64,000 nt of DNA from Tamarix chinensis (taxonomy: Eukaryota > Streptophyta > Magnoliopsida > Caryophyllales > Tamaricaceae), in contig CM060177.1 in the NCBI GenBank assembly GCA_030549775.1, positions 68,501,638 through 68,565,637 on the forward strand, in the 5' to 3' direction. The stretch's first letter is position 1. Each line of letters starts with the position of its first letter. The notes under the pieces were generated by a model. That model ran no database searches and had not been told where the DNA came from. It saw only the letters and a program-made list of their open reading frames with translations. Made by a program: the position numbers and the translations under genes. Positions 50,600-61,739 of this stretch are shown here, piece by piece.

Positions 50600-51391
50600 A
50601 TTTGGTACTCTTAGCTCTAGATACTGCCATCTCCAACTCGACACTCATAAGCTTTGTGCCCCACCAAGCCACATCCATAGCATATCACCTTATTACCCTT
50701 ACATCTTACTCCTGGGTGATTTGTTAAGCAACCCTTGTAGTGGTAGTGCCTCTCCTAATCACGACCCCCAGATAGACCTCTAACTCGGGTACAAAATCAT
50801 TTTCTTACCATATCTAGGTAGAATAACTCCTCCTGAAAAAGCCTTCTTCCTCTTGCCGGGATGTTGGTGACCCTCAAACTTCCTTTATCTCCCTGACTAA
50901 GCACTTCAAGCTTAGATGACTCGAGAAGCCTCCAAACCTACTTATATATATTCCTACCATGTCTCCCACTAAGAGCTTCTAATATCTAATTTCCAAGCCA
51001 ATCTCAAAATGGTGGACTTGCATCACCTTGTTGGTCTCAACATCTGGAGTGAATTAGTCCAAGTCCATGAATCATGTCTAGTATTTCTCAATGAACAAGC
51101 CTCCTTGCTGAAGAGCCATGAACACATTATACTTCTTCATTTAAAGGTTTGTTGGGTAAAAGCAAGCATCAAGCACCTCCAGGAATGGCCCACATCCCAT
51201 AGTTTCTCCACCCCTATATTGGACTCTCCTCCGCTATGCACTTGCCCATCCTCTAAGATAGTACACCTCCATTTCAACCCTCTTATATGTAGGGTAACCA
51301 CATATGGTGAAGGTTTTCTCTATGTCCCTGACCCATCTCTACATGATGTTAAGGTCCTCCAAGCCCTCTAAAATTAGTGGGTGATGATACC
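50600..51391 (-). pseudogene. Ty3/gypsy gag fossil
   Basis: On the minus strand a gag segment reads 'RWVRDIEKTFTICGYP' and 'VEMEVYYLRGWASA', followed by 'FMALQQGGL'-like residues and the basic region. It ends in 'NHPGVRCKGNKVICYGCG' and the knuckle. Several stops and shifts are present. It is cut at 51391 by S5; the missing N-terminal part should lie at 55102 and beyond, where no clear frame survives. Confidence 0.75.
50641..50682 (-). other. CCHC zinc knuckle of gag
   Basis: CYGCGLVGHKAYEC fits C-x2-C-x4-H-x4-C exactly and is intact inside an otherwise broken gag. Confidence 0.9.
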
Positions 51392-52106
51392 TAGCCTGTA
51401 ACCCCAAAACTTTATTTTAGGATCTAAGAATAAAATAAAGAATTATTGGATAAGATTTATTTATATATGTAATTACTAATAAAATAATAATATTATAATA
51501 ATAATAATTATGGTCATAAAATAAAAAAATTGATGTAGGGATCTAATTAATAGAGGCTAAAATTATTTACAAAACTAAGATAAATTATAAGTGAATCATA
51601 ATAATAATTTCTAAATTAATAAAAATTATTTTATTATTATTATTACAAATTTTTATTCCTAAAACTCCAAAAAATCCCAACCCTACTTTCTTTTCCCTTT
51701 TTTCTTCCCCTGTTTCTTTTTTTTCTTTCTCTTTTTCTTCCTTTTTTTTTCCCTTCCTTCCCCCTCCTTAGGCTAACTAAGGTGTGCCTACCGGCAGCCT
51801 AGTCCTTCCTCCCCCTCTTTTCTTTCTTTTCCCTCCCTCGGAACCAATTTTTCTTTTTTTCCCTTCTTCCCCCCTCGAATGGCCTAGCCCGAGCACTCCA
51901 TTACCCCATCTTTTTTTTTTCTCCCTTTATTTTTCTCTTCTTTCCGCTTCTGCCCTTGTCCCCTTTCTTCTTCCCCCTAATTGGTGTTGTTGTGTATGGC
52001 TACTTTGCAGCTCCATTTGGACCTATAGGGAATGCAGCAAGCACAACCTTACATGGTCCACCTCCCCCTTATAACCCCCACCTCCCCCACATATTCCCCT
52101 AAGCCC

Positions 52107-52113
52107 TATAAAA
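52107..52113 (+). promoter_or_regulatory. TATA box of S5
   Basis: TATAAAA in GCCCTATAAAACCCTACCCC, about 710 bp from the LTR start. Confidence 0.65.
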
Positions 52114-52930
52114 CCCTACCCCTATCTCCCCTATCACCCTACTACTCCAGCCAGCAGCTACCAGCCCCTGTCCCTTGTCTTCTTCCCTCTTTTGTCCATA
52201 TTTCCCATCCATTTTACCTTTAAATAGCCCTTCCCACTCCCTCATTTCCTCTCTGTCTCTCTACCCATCCACTCTCCCCAACCTTACTCACACAACCTAA
52301 TCAGCCTTCACCACTGCCACTACCGCCCCTACATCACCATCCACCAAATGAACCACTACCCAACCCCTCCTTCCCCTTCCTCTTCTCTCCTCACTTATGC
52401 AAAGTGGGTAGCTTGAGATACCCTTTTACACCCCTCATTACAACCTACTCCACCCTACACCTATATCACCATAGCTACTACTACCCTCCTTACCTCCCTT
52501 TCTACCCAAAATACCCTCCCCTACCTTGCCACACCACCACTTCCCTTTTCTTTTCCCTCCTACCTCCTCCTTTCTGTCCCATCCTTTTTAGTTTCTGCCA
52601 CTACCACCACATGCGTTGCTACCATAAGGCCACCACCACCATAAGCCCCTAACCTAGGAAACCCTAATGCCCCTCCTTTTTCCAACCCCAAATCCCTCCT
52701 TTTTACACAATCCACCACCACCACCATGTGCCACCACCACCGTGGCTCTACCACCTAATGTCTTTTCTGGTTGTGCCATTTTCCTTCCTACCTACTTAAT
52801 ATATTTTATTTTAATATTTTGTTATTATTAGCATTATTATCATTATTATCACTAATATTTGATTAATAAAATAAGGAAAAAGGATTAAGGAGTAGGAGGA
52901 AGGCAAAACAACTAGTATACTTTTTTATAG

Positions 52931-52995
52931 GTTATAAGCAAACCCTTCCCTGTGAGGAATTGTAGGAGTGTGCGTCAAGCCTAAATTCCTATTAG
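52931..52995 (+). other. 65-nt exon-like block, donor lost (S5)
   Basis: ACTTTTTTATAG leads into a 65-nt block that contains GGAGTGTGCGTCAAGCC, and it ends ATTAG before ATAAGG. The donor GT is AT here, a G to A change. Confidence 0.55.
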
Positions 52996-54204
52996 ATAAG
53001 GATATGGTTAAGGCTTGGGTTATGTTAAATCTTGCATATATGGATGTTTTTTTATGCCTTGGTGAATGTATGTGAATATGTAATAAGTGTGTGTGTGGTG
53101 TACCTTGGCTTGCAAGGGGATATAGTATGTTGAGCACAATTAGCATTGTGTAATGTGTGTGATATACTTTTATGGATGACATATTCTCATGTATAGTTAA
53201 AATGTTATGACTTATATGCTTAGAGGCCTTAGTTGGGTTTGAGTGGTTGTGGAGAACTATAAGAAATAAATAGTATGGAGTGAGTAAGGAGAAGTGGGGA
53301 AAATCCCTAAGTGTATTATGACATATGGTTGAGGAAATAAAGGGAGAAAATAATATAATAAAGGGTTAGGAGTAAAATATTGCATGGGGAGTGTGAGCCT
53401 TGCATAGGGTATATGGTCTTTGCACGGGGGAAATTTTACGTGTAGAAAGTTAGTTTGAGGGTTGGACATGGGGAGGAAAGCGTATTTTGGTGATTGGTAG
53501 AGTTTGTAGGTGGGTTGGTGGAAATATGCATGAGAGCATAACTAGGGTTTTAGGGGGGAAACCCTAAGGATAGGGGTATTGTAGGAGAGGTTAAGGAGGT
53601 TGGTTGGAGTTTGGGTTGTGATGAGGGGTGTGTCACATGAAGGATATGAGTCATGTTAGATGGAGGGTTGAGTCGTGTATGAGAAGAGGGTGTGGAAGAA
53701 AAGGGGTGTATTAGGGTTTTTGGGGGTGACCAACTAGGGTATCATTATCACATGTGGAAGTTGAAGGGTCTAGTAGTGAGGTTTGGAGTAGGTTGAGTAT
53801 GGTGATGGTTTTGGAATCAAGGGGGATAGTGGGTTGTAAAAGAAAAAAGAGGTTAGGGCCACGTATGCTAAATTAGGGTTTTAAGGGGAAACCTTAGTGG
53901 GTGATGGTGAGCCTAGGTTAATAAATGGGAAAGGGGGCCTTAACCCACATGTGTGGGGGTTTTTGAATTCATGGTGAGTATGGTGGAAGGAAGAAAGGGG
54001 TCCTAAAGTATTATGGATTGTAGGGGTCCCAGATTAAGGGATAGGGTTATACAAGAAGTCTAGTGTAGAAGAGTGATAATGAGTTAGGGAAGCCCATTGG
54101 GGTGTGCATGGCTAGATGGAGTTTACTTGTTGAATAAGATAAGAATAAAATATCGATCACTTAAAGTGGAAGATTATTGAGTCAAGCCCAGACTAAGGAT
54201 GACA

Positions 54205-54575
54205 TCCCATTCCACCATCAATAATAGTTGTAAGGTGATTTTTTACCCTACAGACCATTCCATTGATAATTATAGTAACCAGGTACATTCTATCATTGAG
54301 TAGTATTTCTGCTCTACCAACTATAATAGTGGGGGTTTCAATCTTAATAAATGAAACCTTGGATAATAATAAATCATAGAAAAGGCACTAATAACTTATA
54401 GTAGAATACCACATGGGTGAAGGTCAGACTTAGGATGATTTCCATTCCACTGGCTATAATAGTGGCCAAGAGCATTTTTTCCTAGAGACTTATCCACTGG
54501 CTATAATCGTGACAAGGTGAGTTCTATCCTAGAGTAGTTATTTCCGTTCCTCTAGCCATAATAATGGGATTTCCA
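54205..54575 (+). repeat. decayed CCGGTGG-type triplet blocks (S5)
   Basis: Two groups of three 'ccactggctataatagtgg'-like units, about 54205-54335 and 54444-54575, with 'ttatagtagaataccacatggg' between. Strongly decayed but in the same layout. Confidence 0.75.
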
Positions 54576-54721
54576 TGCTCATGTGGATATAATTTGAGAG
54601 ATGTGTAAATATAGATTTAATGGCTTAATTTCTAATAGTGGTAATTAATCTAATTAATTTACTGCTTGTATTATCTATATTTTATGTGATATGCCCTATC
54701 TTAGCTATATGGCTACCTTAA

Positions 54722-54740
54722 TCAGTAAATAGCGTACTGA
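54722..54740. promoter_or_regulatory. LTR stem-loop, partly decayed (S5)
   Basis: TCAGTAAATAGCGTACTGA; six of seven arm pairs remain. Confidence 0.65.
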
Positions 54741-55101
54741 TCATCCCTATCATGGTTGTTGGCTTGTTGCTCATTCCCAAGTGTAATGATCCCCTCCTAA
54801 TTTTGTTCAAGTAAGATATGAAGCACTTGCTAACTTTAATGCTTATGATGAATTAGTTGCGAAGTGTGATAATCCTTAACATTTGCATACTTTGGTTTCA
54901 ATATTAAATGTTAAACTAATTATGTTTCTTTTTAATCATCCTTGTTAATGATCTTTATACCCTTTCAGCCTTGTGGTTAGTATGAGACTAGCCAGGGGTC
55001 AATCATGTAATAATCATGGTGGTAACACCTCCATTTTAGTGCATTATTTTCCTTAACGAACGAAATTTTTTAACTATGAATTTTGGGAGTGTAACATAGC
55101 C

Positions 55102-55462
55102 TTCCTAATCTAATCGTCTAGGACTAGTGGGTTACTAGTACAAGTGGTGGTCTTGGAGCTTGGATATGGCCTTCCATGTAAAATCCGACGGTCTTAAAGA
55201 ATGCCTTGATACGCTCATAATTAGGACTATAAGTAATTAGGATAGAATCAATTTACCGAGTTCTAAGACCCATATAACAAGTTATCATAAGGACTATCTA
55301 TAGAATATTCCCAACCAACACTCACTCACAGACATGCTAAGTTTAGAAATACTTAGACTTCTAGTTAAAAACTTAAATAGTAGGAAAGTGTCTAAATCAA
55401 GGTCAATATAGTCTTGTGGTATTAGCTTAAAAAAATATCTGAAAGTGATACATATAGGAAAA
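55102..55462 (-). pseudogene. S9 leader and gag N-terminal remnant
   Basis: This lies between S5 and the S9 primer site. By position it must hold the untranslated leader and the start of gag on the minus strand, but no convincing frame survives. Confidence 0.45.
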
Positions 55463-55475
55463 TACTCTTATACGA
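55463..55475 (-). other. S9 primer-binding site
   Basis: Three bases after the LTR end the minus strand reads TCGTATAAGAGTA, matching TGGTATCAGAGCA, the initiator-tRNA-Met complement of many gypsy elements, at 10 of 13 positions. Confidence 0.6.
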
Positions 55476-55952
55476 ACCTGTAATATCCCCACTTTTCACT
55501 ACTAAAATATTTCATCTTAAGACCATGCGGAAGCGAAAACTATTAAATACACATAGAAAAAATGGGGCGCTATCACCATACCTAACATAGGATAGATGTC
55601 AACTACTCATCCCATATAAGATATAAGGACAAAACCTAACCAATTAATTTAAATTAGAGTGCGCAAGATCAAGCTATATAAATATATTAAAGATCATTTA
55701 CAAATAAGGACCTTGACTATCATAGACAAAGTCAATTAAAGGAAGAATGATAAGCTAAGAATACAGAGCTATAATAATAGAAAACCAGTTAATGGGTGAC
55801 CCAAAAACCATGCTCTATTATAGACCATATAAAAATTCTCTAGATCATGCTCTCAAGTCTTGACTCTAAGCTAAGGTGGGCCCATATCCCTAAAAAGATA
55901 CACATGGCCTTCTACTTGTGGGAATGAGTAGGTGATCGAGGAAATGAACAAA

Positions 55953-55971
55953 TTAGTATGCTACATACTAA
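55953..55971. promoter_or_regulatory. LTR stem-loop with paired changes (S9)
   Basis: TTAGTATGCTACATACTAA. Both arms carry two changes from the S6 copy and remain perfectly complementary over 7 bp. Confidence 0.75.
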
Positions 55972-57169
55972 CTAAGACAAGTTGCCTCCTCAATAGAAGT
56001 CTAAAACATACAAGTCTAATCATGACATTGAAATCACACTTAACATACATCATGCCAATTCCATATAAGTAAATGTAGCAATGCATCATGATTTACTATC
56101 ATGCATAACTTAGACATCTCAAATTATATCATGATCATCATCAAAGTATAATATCATAGATAATAACATGCATGTACTAAAAAGATTATTCAAGATAACC
56201 ACTAGGATTTATTTTCCAATTTTCTCAATCGATTAAGTTATACCATTTCCTTATCCATATACTGATATTGGTCAACATTTAGTTATTCTCTCTACTTATT
56301 AACAAATTATTCATTCAAGCCATTGTCCAAGTATTCGTTCCCACTTTTACAACTATTAACATCTAACCCTTCATTCCAAACATTATCCAATTATTCATCA
56401 TTGAACGTTGGATTGTCCACCACCATACGGTCTTATATAAAATGGAAGCCTATCCAAATCAAGTAACATAAAGTCCAGGTCAAAGCCAATAACCACAATG
56501 AACATAAGTCTAGGCTGATGACAACCACAATGGAGATAAGTCTAGGCCAAATCCAAACACCAATGTAACTAAATAATTTATTATATATATCCCCTAGTAA
56601 ATCATCAATTTCTAGACTAGATAAGGCTCTAGGATCGATTAGGATGCGCCCTAAAGGTAAAACCCAAAGGCACCAATAAATGCACAAAAGCAAACTAACC
56701 CCCAGTAGCTAATTAAGGATCAGGTAACCTAAAACCATACACAACTCAATCTTCTTTCACTTTATGTTATTATTGCATTATTCATGAGACTACGTGATCA
56801 CATAAGGCCCATAAAAAGAGCAAGCAATGCATTCATATATCTCTTCCATATTAATCCATTTCAAATTCCCAACCACGTTAGGGGTTTCCATTTATACTTC
56901 TCCAATATCAGTCATTCCCATTATATTACTTCATTCAAGCACATTTTGTGTTTCATCACCCTATTTCTCAAGAACTAACACATTTCATATGAAGTACACC
57001 CATTAAGCCTTTACAATACCCATTGAGTATGTCATAAATCATGATCCATTTAATCCATTCATTAGTTCATTATTCCATTATAATACCTCTATGTTATCCC
57101 TTAAATATCATATAACAATCCTATATAAATTCTCAAAGCATATCAAAATTGAGACGAACCAAATCACTC

Positions 57170-57480
57170 AAAATAGTAGAATAAGTTGATAAGTCTAATA
57201 TAACTAGTCCATCAGTTCCACCAAAAAGTTAATTAGTTTGGGATGACCAATCTATCATTTTGGCTTGGCCAAACCATGTTTTTTTCTCAAACCAATCTAT
57301 TAGTTTGGGCAAACTAGTCTATAGTTTATAAACCAATCATTTGGTTTTGCCCAACTAGTCAATGGATTTAAACAAAGAGCAAGACCATGGTCTATGAAGA
57401 CCTACAAGTTGATGGGTTGGGTAAACGAGTTGATTGTTCTAGAAACTAATCAATTGATTTGACCTAAATAGCTAATGAGT
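57170..57480. repeat. degenerate AGTCGATTGG-type array (S9 5' LTR)
   Basis: Irregular copies of 'aaccaatctattagtttgg'-like units, aligned with the S6 array at 18460-18780. Confidence 0.7.
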
Positions 57481-60345
57481 TTTCCTTCCAATAAAACCAA
57501 ATAGTAATTTTCATGTTGATCATGCTTATAAATCTTTATCAAAATATATTGGGACATGTTCTAGCATCACATAACATATTTTTAGCTTACTTTAGTTACA
57601 CATTTGAACATTAATCATCACAACCTAATCTCTCCAAAAGATTCATTATTTTCACTCATAATGCATAATCTAACCATCCAAATCTAATGTTTTAAGTTAT
57701 ATATTCATACCAACATGTAATATTAAACTTGAAAAATTCCATACCAAGCAAGATTACTCATAACCCATTTTGGAAGCAAGAATATCTTACTTGACGTAGG
57801 AAAAACTTTTGTCAAACAAGAACACTCAACCTATGCAATCCTCAACTTATAAAAACTTAAAAACAATAATTTTAAGACAAAATTTCATGAATAACTTTTA
57901 TATATTTGAATTGGAAATGGAAAGGAAAGAATGAACATACCACACCCAAAGGAAAAACATAGCGTAATTCACCTAAACTACTCAACCTTTTTCCCAAATA
58001 TTACTCTTTCTTACTTAACAATTAAAATAAGAAGGAGCTAGAGAAAGGATCAAAAGAGTAAAATAAATTTAACTTCAAGGCTCAGTGTTTAGAGAGAGAA
58101 CATGAATGTTAGAGAGTTAAGCATTTTGGTGGCTAAAAGAAATGTTAATAAAAAGGGCGATTAGGGCTATTCATTGCCAACAAATCAATATAATTCACAA
58201 GTGTTGTCAAGAATAGACTAAAAAGCCTAATTCTTACAGTTTGAATTCATGTTAAATATGAAAACTTTACCCATGATATATTGACCAATCCTCTAAAGCT
58301 AAAATAGTGATTCTAGAAGAATGCAAGTTAATTGGTCTAGAAATGTAATAAATAATAGGGGAAATGAAAGGTTGGCATGGAAAGAATCTCCTAGCTGAGA
58401 AGAATTAAGTCAAAGATTAAAGTAATGATCCAAAAATGTGTAAAGGAAAGACGTGGAAGAAAGAAAGTTGAGGTCATCTCACCCTTAATTGTCCCAACAA
58501 ACTCCTCAAATCAATCTAAGATTGTATTTTTGAGCCAAATGCATCATAAAAAAGGCTAAGTATCTTTTAAGAACAATTTGGAATAGGTTAACAAGGTTGC
58601 ATGCAGCATAAAAAAAATTCTTAAAAATTAAAATTTAAAAAGATGCCCTACTCAATAAATTGGTCAATTGGTTCGGCATACTAGTCAATTATTCTATAAA
58701 CCACTAGATCGGTTTGGTCAAGCAAAAACCATTTTTCTAAAACAACAAACCGATTAATTGGTTCATAGAATCAATTGATCAGTTCACTAAGAAAACATAT
58801 TTACTTTGATTTTCTAACCTCTTTTCAAATCTAAATTTACCTCAAACCTAATCATAGTTGAAAATCAAAATCAAGCACCAAAATTGGTATAATTTATCTT
58901 TCAACCCTGTACAAAAAGATGAAGTATTACAAAACAACACCTAGACCCATGATCTACTTATGAAAGCTTACCAAACTTTTCCAAATTAATTCTAGCATGC
59001 TTCTTTGTCGTAAAACAAATAGATAGGCATGGCTACATGGTAGAATTGATTCTTAACAAAAGTAAGCTCAAATCTTCCAAAATCATTCATAATATCAAAG
59101 TACTTGAAACATGATTAACACTTAAAAGGTTAAAACTTTACCCCATACTCGGATATAAAAACTCAGTTAACTTATACCAATAAAAGAAATATACCAAGGA
59201 CATGAAACCACAAAAGACAATAAAGACCTTTTTCATAATAGAGATAAGAATTTCTTACCTCTAAGTAATTGTTCTTGCATAAAAATACAACTAACTTGAT
59301 GGCTATCTACCAAGATTTCAATTCTTATGAGAATCATGAATCAAAATAATTAAAAATATTTTCTATAACATAATAAATAAATAAAAATAAGAATGGCATG
59401 ACTCAAATTTTCTCTCAAAGCATAACTTCAAGGAGAAGGAAGGTCTTCATTCTTTCTTTAAACCTTAATCCTTCCTTTCCTAAGAGAAACAAGGGAGAGT
59501 TAAATCTAAGATTAATAGAAGAGAGAAGAGAAAGAAATGTACCAAGAAGAGAAGAAAATAAGATGCAAGCCTCTGTTTTCCATCAACAAAGGGAAGGGAG
59601 TTAAATGGAGAAATTCCCAATACTTAGGAATGGTTTTTCACAAAGGAAGGAAGAGAATGAATAAGTGTAAATGTTAATGAGTGAAAAAAAATCAAGAATG
59701 GGATTTGTAGAGGATATATGGTTGACATCCACAAGTAAGAAAGAGAAAATACTAACTTTTTTTAGTGTGAGAAACTAAGTATATGAGAAATACATGATGA
59801 TGTGAGGGAAGTAGAGTGTAGTAAGGGACAGACATAGTAGAGGGTTGGTAAGTTAGGGAAAAGAGTGTAGGAAGTCAAATGTGTAGCCATGGATACCAAA
59901 GGAAAGAGTAAAGTTAGGGTGAAGAAGAGATGGTGTGAAATACCACAAAAGTTTTTTTAGGGGTGAATGTTAGCTAAATAAAACCATAATATAATCTAAA
60001 TAATGTGAAAATAATTCTAAAGCACCAAAATATACTTATTAGCATAAATAGATTCTAAATATAATTTTTCATACATGTTGGATAGAGGTTCAAAGCTAAA
60101 ATAGAAAATAATCTTAATTCAGAGGATAACAAGTCGATAAATTTAGCCAAACTATTTGATTAATTTATCGAGGAATAGAAATGCCAATTCCTAAGCATAT
60201 CAGTTGATCAGTTAGGGGAAACCAGTCAACTAGTACACTTGAAATTCACAATTTTATTATAATTTCAAGCCCATTCAAAAACAAAAAATAATGTATTTTA
60301 TATCCAAAAAATTTTTAATATAATTTGAAGAATTTTAGGATGGAG

Positions 60346-61042
60346 TATCGGGTGGCTAAGACTGTTCAAAGATCTGTTCCTATTTTTGAACCAAGATTAA
60401 CCATACTCAGGGCCACCAAGGCTGGATATCAGGGATCTCCTAGTGGTGTGCATGGATCAATGGTGGAGGGGATATGGTGGAATCGAGCGGGGACAATTTT
60501 CTGTTTTGGATCCTAGTGAGCATGCTTAGTGCTTGGAATGCAAAGGGACTGAATAAGACTTCCAAGCATAAGGAATTCAAGAGATTTTGTGCTAGACACA
60601 AAGTGGATCTATTTAGTTTATTGGAAACCATGGTTAAAGAACATAATTATGATGTTGTGGTTAATAAAATTCAACATGGTTTGGCGGCCATTAATAACTA
60701 TTCTCACCACCCAAATGGTAGAATTTGGGTCCTTTGGAATCCAAAGGTATGGATTATGGGATCTTATTCTATTAGTGATCAAGCAATTTTATGTCATGTC
60801 ACTAACTTGCACACAAATGTTATCTTTTTTGAAGCTTTTGTTTATTCTTATAATAGTCGTGTTGTCAGAAAGACTCTGTGGAATTGGTTGAAGACACACT
60901 CTCCAGGAAATGCTCCTTGGATTGTGGTAGGGGATTTCAATGTGGTGTTACAAGATTCTGATAAATTCCAGGGGAGGCTTCCCAATAGCTCTAATGTCTA
61001 GGATTTCAGAGACTGTTATCAGGAATTGAGGTTGTGTGATCT
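60346..61042 (+). pseudogene. L1-type LINE ORF2 fragment, endonuclease domain
   Basis: From about 60522 the frame reads 'MLSAWNAKGLNKTSKHKEF', the start of a plant L1 AP-endonuclease. It then has 'LLETMVK' with the catalytic Glu, and 'WIVVGDFNVV' with the catalytic Asp and Asn. A stop lies at 61000-61002 and the reading goes on as 'DFRDCYQELRLCDL' before the CACTA terminus. Upstream 60346-60520 is probably the region before the endonuclease. The reverse transcriptase is not in the window. The first junction falls where the M2 end should be. Confidence 0.85.
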
Positions 61043-61240
61043 CACTACAAAATAATTCACTTATACCAACAAGGCATTATCTGTTGGCAAAATTTTTACC
61101 AACAAATATTTATCTGTGACAAGACTGTGGGTAAAAACTCTGTGCTTAAAATTTTTGCCCACAGATAAATATGATCTGTTAGGATTAATTAATAATGCCC
61201 ACAGATGTTTATCTATTGGTAAAACTTATACCTACAATTA

Positions 61241-61405
61241 TATCTGTAGGTAAAAGTATTAACAAAAAAACGATATCTATGACTAAAACTATTGTCCACA
61301 AAATGATATCTGTGACTAAAAGAATTACCCACAAAACGATATATGTGACTAAAATTATTATCCACAAAACAATATATAGTACTAAAACTATTACCAACAA
61401 ATATA
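61241..61405. repeat. 33-bp tandem array in CACTA subterminal region
   Basis: Five units with starts at 61241, 61274, 61307, 61340 and 61373, each like 'tatctgtgactaaaa' plus 'attacccacaaaacga'. Because 33 is divisible by three, the array keeps a frame open (61195-61551), which I do not call a gene. Confidence 0.9.
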
Positions 61406-61425
61406 TATATATATATATATATATT
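61399..61425. repeat. (AT)n microsatellite
   Basis: AT run at the end of the 33-bp array. Confidence 0.9.
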
Positions 61426-61629
61426 TGTAAAACGATAATGATGTCCATAATACCTGTTGTTGTAATATTTACCTGTAATAATAACTTATACTTATATACA
61501 ATTAAGTACACCATACATAATCATCGGTGTTTAGTTTATTTGTCAAAGTGATAATATAGTCTTATAGGTACAATACTATAAATACGACTTGTAACATACG
61601 CTGACATACAAGACATCTTTATTAACACA

Positions 61630-61714
61630 TCAAACACCATCACCTTCATTCTCATCCTCTTCAACATCTCCAAGGCCTTCCACATTCTCTTTGATAATCA
61701 TCAAGATGTATTCC
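61630..61714 (-). CDS. possible last exon of the CACTA gene (acidic C-terminus)
   Basis: On the minus strand a T-rich stretch ending TTTCTTAG precedes an 85-nt open stretch that ends in TGA and encodes EYILMIIKENVEGLGDVEEDE and a further short acidic tail. A terminal exon about 590 bp from the element end fits the layout of CACTA transposase genes. No upstream exon could be recognised, so this is tentative. Confidence 0.25.
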
Positions 61715-61739
61715 CTAAGAAAATATACAAGTAAATTAA

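Larger units (their letters stand above)
51397..55096 (+). mobile_element. S5: solo long LTR, subfamily A, plus orientation
   Basis: It starts TGTAACCCCAAAACTTT and ends TTTTGGGAGTGTAACA, 3700 bp, with an exact TAGCC duplication at 51392-51396 and 55097-55101. It splits gag of S9. Landmarks in forward order: pyrimidine-rich U3 51670-52100, TATAAAA box 52107-52113, leader to 52760, short ATT runs, exon-like block 52931-52995, decayed CCGGTGG-type blocks 54205-54575, stem-loop 54722-54740. Many C to T changes make it older looking than S1, S3 or S4, yet its target duplication is perfect. Confidence 0.88.
47488..58931 (-). mobile_element. S9: truncated Ty3/gypsy (Tekay/Del-like) retrotransposon
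   Basis: The only unit with internal genes. In transcription order (right to left): complete 5' LTR 58931-55479, primer site 55475-55463, gag, zinc knuckle 50682-50641, protease 50438-50076, RT to about 49090, then a direct join to the 3'-proximal part of a 3' LTR (49089-47488). The rest of RT, RNase H, integrase and the U3 of the 3' LTR are deleted. Gag and the leader are split by S5. Outer flanks GAATC and AAACA do not form a convincing target duplication. The Tekay/Del assignment rests on the long LTRs, the gag with NHPG before a CCHC knuckle and the RT motifs; the chromodomain that would confirm it is missing. Confidence 0.82.
55479..58931 (-). mobile_element. S9 5' LTR, complete, subfamily B
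   Basis: It begins TGTAATATCCCCAC and ends GAAGTATTACA, 3453 bp. It is very similar in layout to S6: 'tctacttgtgggaatgag', a stem-loop at 55953-55971, 'cccctagtaaatcatcaatttctag' near 56590, the AGTCGAT-type arrays (57170-57480, 58650-58800) and a purine-rich promoter region near 58020-58160. It has no coding frame. Confidence 0.85.
16074..60345 (-). mobile_element. M2: oldest LTR of the nest, in six pieces
   Basis: I join these pieces: 16074-16079, 22855-23548, 41071-41339, 46794-47487 and 58932-60345, about 3.1-3.3 kb of LTR in all. Evidence: each insertion boundary leaves M2 sequence that continues on the other side when compared with the uninterrupted relative S7. The tandem '..aacatccaccacacttggg..' repeats continue across S4. 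The AGTCGAT-type array is at 47190-47480. 'ctagcatgcttct' follows near 58995, and the tail up to 'tttgaagaatttt-aggatggagtat' matches the S7 end. The last few bases and the right target duplication are missing. The left flank is copia integrase and the right flank is a LINE, so one edge has been rearranged. No internal genes belong to it. Confidence 0.5.

Noticed and set aside
50589..51371. Plus-strand frames of 64 and 120 codons
   Set aside because: They are antisense shadows of the minus-strand gag fossil of S9.
52404..52652. Frames in the pyrimidine-rich region of S5
   Set aside because: Compositional; they lie in the LTR leader and are not shared in frame with other copies.
61195..61551. 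A 118-codon frame with 11-residue repeats
   Set aside because: It is kept open by the 33-bp array of the CACTA subterminal region.
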